A stretch of 21,468 nucleotides of DNA from Hysterium pulicare CBS 123377 (lineage: Eukaryota > Ascomycota > Dothideomycetes > Hysteriales > Hysteriaceae): NCBI GenBank assembly GCA_000467715.1, contig AJFK01000445.1:1-21468 (forward strand), written 5' to 3'. Under the pieces are notes generated by a model. That model ran no database searches, was not told the DNA's origin, and saw only the letters and a program-made list of their open reading frames with translations. Of this stretch, positions 19,477 to 21,468 are shown piece by piece. The position numbers and the translations under genes were made by a program. The number at the start of each line of letters is the position of its first letter. Position 1 is the stretch's first letter.

Positions 19477-20208
19477 GCCAGACGATTGAGCTCGCACCTT
19501 CTCGTGGTGTCTGGTGTTAGTACTCTTTCTCCTCTTGTAAATGTATATGTGTACAGAGAGGAGAGAGGGGAAACTGAGATGAGCTCGTAGGCAGGTAGTG
19601 GGAAATGTACACTTGCAGCTGCATGGAGGAAATGCTTCTTTATTGGAATTGGCTGGTGTTTGGCGTGGTGTCTCTTTATCCTAATATTTGAAGTTCGTAA
19701 GACATGGGGCAGCGTCCTATAAAGATTGGAAGGCTCGTACAAAGTAGATCTACATCCAAACCCATGGTACCAGGAATATTACATGCGATCCGCAAAAGGA
19801 ATGGACAAAGAATATGGTAAACGGTGGGTGAACTGCTTGACCACAGCAACAAAGAGCAGATGATTGTTCACGTAGACATGTGCGTATGACTTTCCTGCGT
19901 GAATGCCACATTTGGTTGCAACCAATAAGGCAGAACGAATGGGAGGGTCACTAGGTGCCATCCTTCAATGAATCCTTTGGATATAGTCGCAGTAGAAGAT
20001 CCGACGAACGGTAGATTCCGCTGTCGACTGTCATGTTGGTACTACCAGATAGCTGGTTCACGCGTGGTATCCCGAAAGCCCTTCCCATCAATCAGGTTCA
20101 ACGCGGGTAAGTGGAAGGGTTGCCACGCACAAGAAATGCCGGCTCCGTCGCTGGAAACCAATCGCGGACATACCGACATCCATATGTGGTAGAGTCTCCT
20201 TCCACATT
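19477..20208. other. Intergenic, no gene supported
   Basis: This is about 730 bp downstream of U6. One 60-codon minus frame (19961-19779) has a true ATG in a fair context (AAGGATGGC) and a reasonable composition, but no recognised domain. I leave it uncalled. Other frames are short and broken. Confidence 0.45.
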
Positions 20209-21468
20209 CTAGAGTTCGATAACCTTCTGCTTGGTAGAGAGGGGTTTCTCCACATATCGAGACGAACGGTTGGTCCGCACGTGGACGATTGGATGAGTTC
20301 CGGAAGTCGGGTCGTTCCAGATAAAGAGAGCACCGGCGAAAACTCGTCCTGCCGAGTCTTTCGACGGTTCAACATTTCCCTACGATCGGGCCGACGATCA
20401 GGCGATTCTCATTGTGGGGATGGAACGCTATCGATAATATATTCGATATCGATAAGTACCGGACGATGTGATGTGGGCCCGGGCGTCAGCGGTGCCGCGC
20501 GGATTTTCAGAAGGATAATACCAGCCAGTCAGACGAATCTGCGCATGCTTACGGCCCACAATTCATTTCTCGATGCATTGGAAGCTAGAAAATAGGAAAG
20601 GTTGGGAACATGCAGAACCAGAAAGGCGCTTTGAAACAGCGTCGAAAACAACAGGCAGGAAACATGTGTGACACGCTCACTCGACTGTTCCAGCGTTGCA
20701 GAGCACCACATTTCTGTGCCTAGAGAGCACTTGAGAGCCAATGAAATTCAAAACCGGACTACGTTGAAGAGACAGCTGTCTGCACAGGCGCTCCACTTGA
20801 TGACTCGGCGTACTTGCCAGCTGACGAGGTAGTAGGCTACAATGATCCAATGGGTTGAGTCGAGATGGCTTGGAGGCTTTTTCGAACTCTGGTTGACAAT
20901 GAAGATGGCAGCCTCAAGGCTTCCCACGTGTGTGCTAGTTGTTCATGCTCGGTCGGAAATGAAGTCGAGGCGCAGCGAGAGTCCTTTCGCTGCAGGAGTG
21001 GTGGACGGACCGATACAAGTTGCGTGCGCAAGTAGGAAACGAGATCGCCCCTGACGCAGGAAACAGGCTAAGAATAATGGTACCTGAAGATCTCCAGCCA
21101 ATCCATGCACCACGATCCGTTGGCTGGGGTCCCTCTGCAGTGCCACCGCTTGAAAGCCCGTTTTTGGATAGATGAAACACTTGCTTTCAGCCGTATTCTC
21201 GCGTCGGACAACCCCGTAAGACATGCTCCCCAGTTCAGCTGCACGAAAATAATCTGCATAGCAAGTGAAATGTTGGGAGCAAGAGAACAAAGACCGAGAA
21301 GACCATGGAATTCGGCAGATGACAGTCTGGAAGAACAGCATCATCCTGCCAAATCCCGAAGCCCGCCGTTTGGTTGAAGCCACGCGAGTCCACCCGCTAA
21401 GTGAAAAGTTTCTAGCGGGACTTCGGTACCGCGGCTCGTGGGGCTCGTGGCTGCCACTCCGCAGCGAA
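20209..21468 (-). other. Coding-like segments in different frames: edge gene or decayed gene
   Basis: Several minus-strand pieces have typical fungal codon use (many ATC, GTC, AAC, CTC, AAG) but sit in different frames. They are 21466-21340 (ETFHLAGGLAWLQPNGGL), about 21300-21085 (SYGVVRRENTAESKCFIYP; IVVHGLAGDLQ), 20528-20420 (LAGIILLKIRAAP; VLIDIEYIID), about 20425-20380 (HNENRLIVGPIVG) and 20379-20209 (RVFAGALFIWNDPTSG, ending KVIEL and a TAG stop). I could not join them with introns of normal length: the candidate introns are only ~33-35 nt. This suggests either a gene entering from the right edge whose splicing I misread, or a pseudogene with frameshifts. No family is recognised with confidence. 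Confidence 0.3.

Noticed and set aside
1-21468. tRNA genes
   Set aside because: I looked for B-box-like GGTTCGANTCC sequences on both strands and found none with a plausible cloverleaf around it. A tRNAscan run would be decisive.

Overview
The window looks like nuclear DNA of a filamentous ascomycete (Pezizomycotina). Genes are split by short introns, mostly about 43-83 nt, with GTANGT-type donors, CTAAC/CTGAC-like branch sites and YAG acceptors. Housekeeping genes have fungal architecture, and there is a fungal-type NACHT protein and a Pol III U6-type RNA gene. I cannot place it below subphylum with confidence.

Layout, left to right: (1) 1-569 (-), the 5' part of an unrecognised small protein cut by the window edge. 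(2) 938-3004 (-), Ima1/Samp1-type inner nuclear membrane protein, three exons. (3) 3315-4438 (+), mitochondrial ribosomal protein uL24m (MRPL40), divergent from ima1 across about 310 bp. (4) 4670-5491 (-), ALG14, convergent with MRPL40. (5) 6064-9268 (-), a six-exon NACHT (STAND/NLR-like) protein with an N-terminal DUF7708-like region and a degenerate Walker A motif. (6) 9885-about 11513/11570 (-), NEM1-type nuclear-envelope phosphatase, three exons. (7) 12194-13750 (+), eIF2B beta (GCD7), three exons. (8) 14163-16258 (-), a five-exon gene fusing a short-chain dehydrogenase to a NodB-type polysaccharide deacetylase. (9) 16259-18240, about 2 kb with no convincing gene. (10) 18485-19111 (+), an unrecognised lysine-rich coiled-coil protein with a TATA box upstream. 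(11) about 19362-19476 (+), a U6 snRNA gene with TATA box and T-run terminator. (12) 20209-21468 (-), scattered coding-like segments that do not join cleanly: an edge gene or a decayed one.

Most of the window is ordinary housekeeping sequence: nuclear envelope (ima1, nem1), mitoribosome, N-glycosylation and translation initiation. The accessory or unusual parts are the NACHT protein, the dehydrogenase-deacetylase fusion, the orphan coiled-coil gene and the gene-poor right end. No mobile element, CRISPR array, tRNA or biosynthetic cluster was found. The best candidate for something under-described is the SDR-deacetylase fusion. The next best are the NACHT protein with its non-canonical P-loop and unclear intron, and the U6 gene without a recognisable 5' stem-loop.
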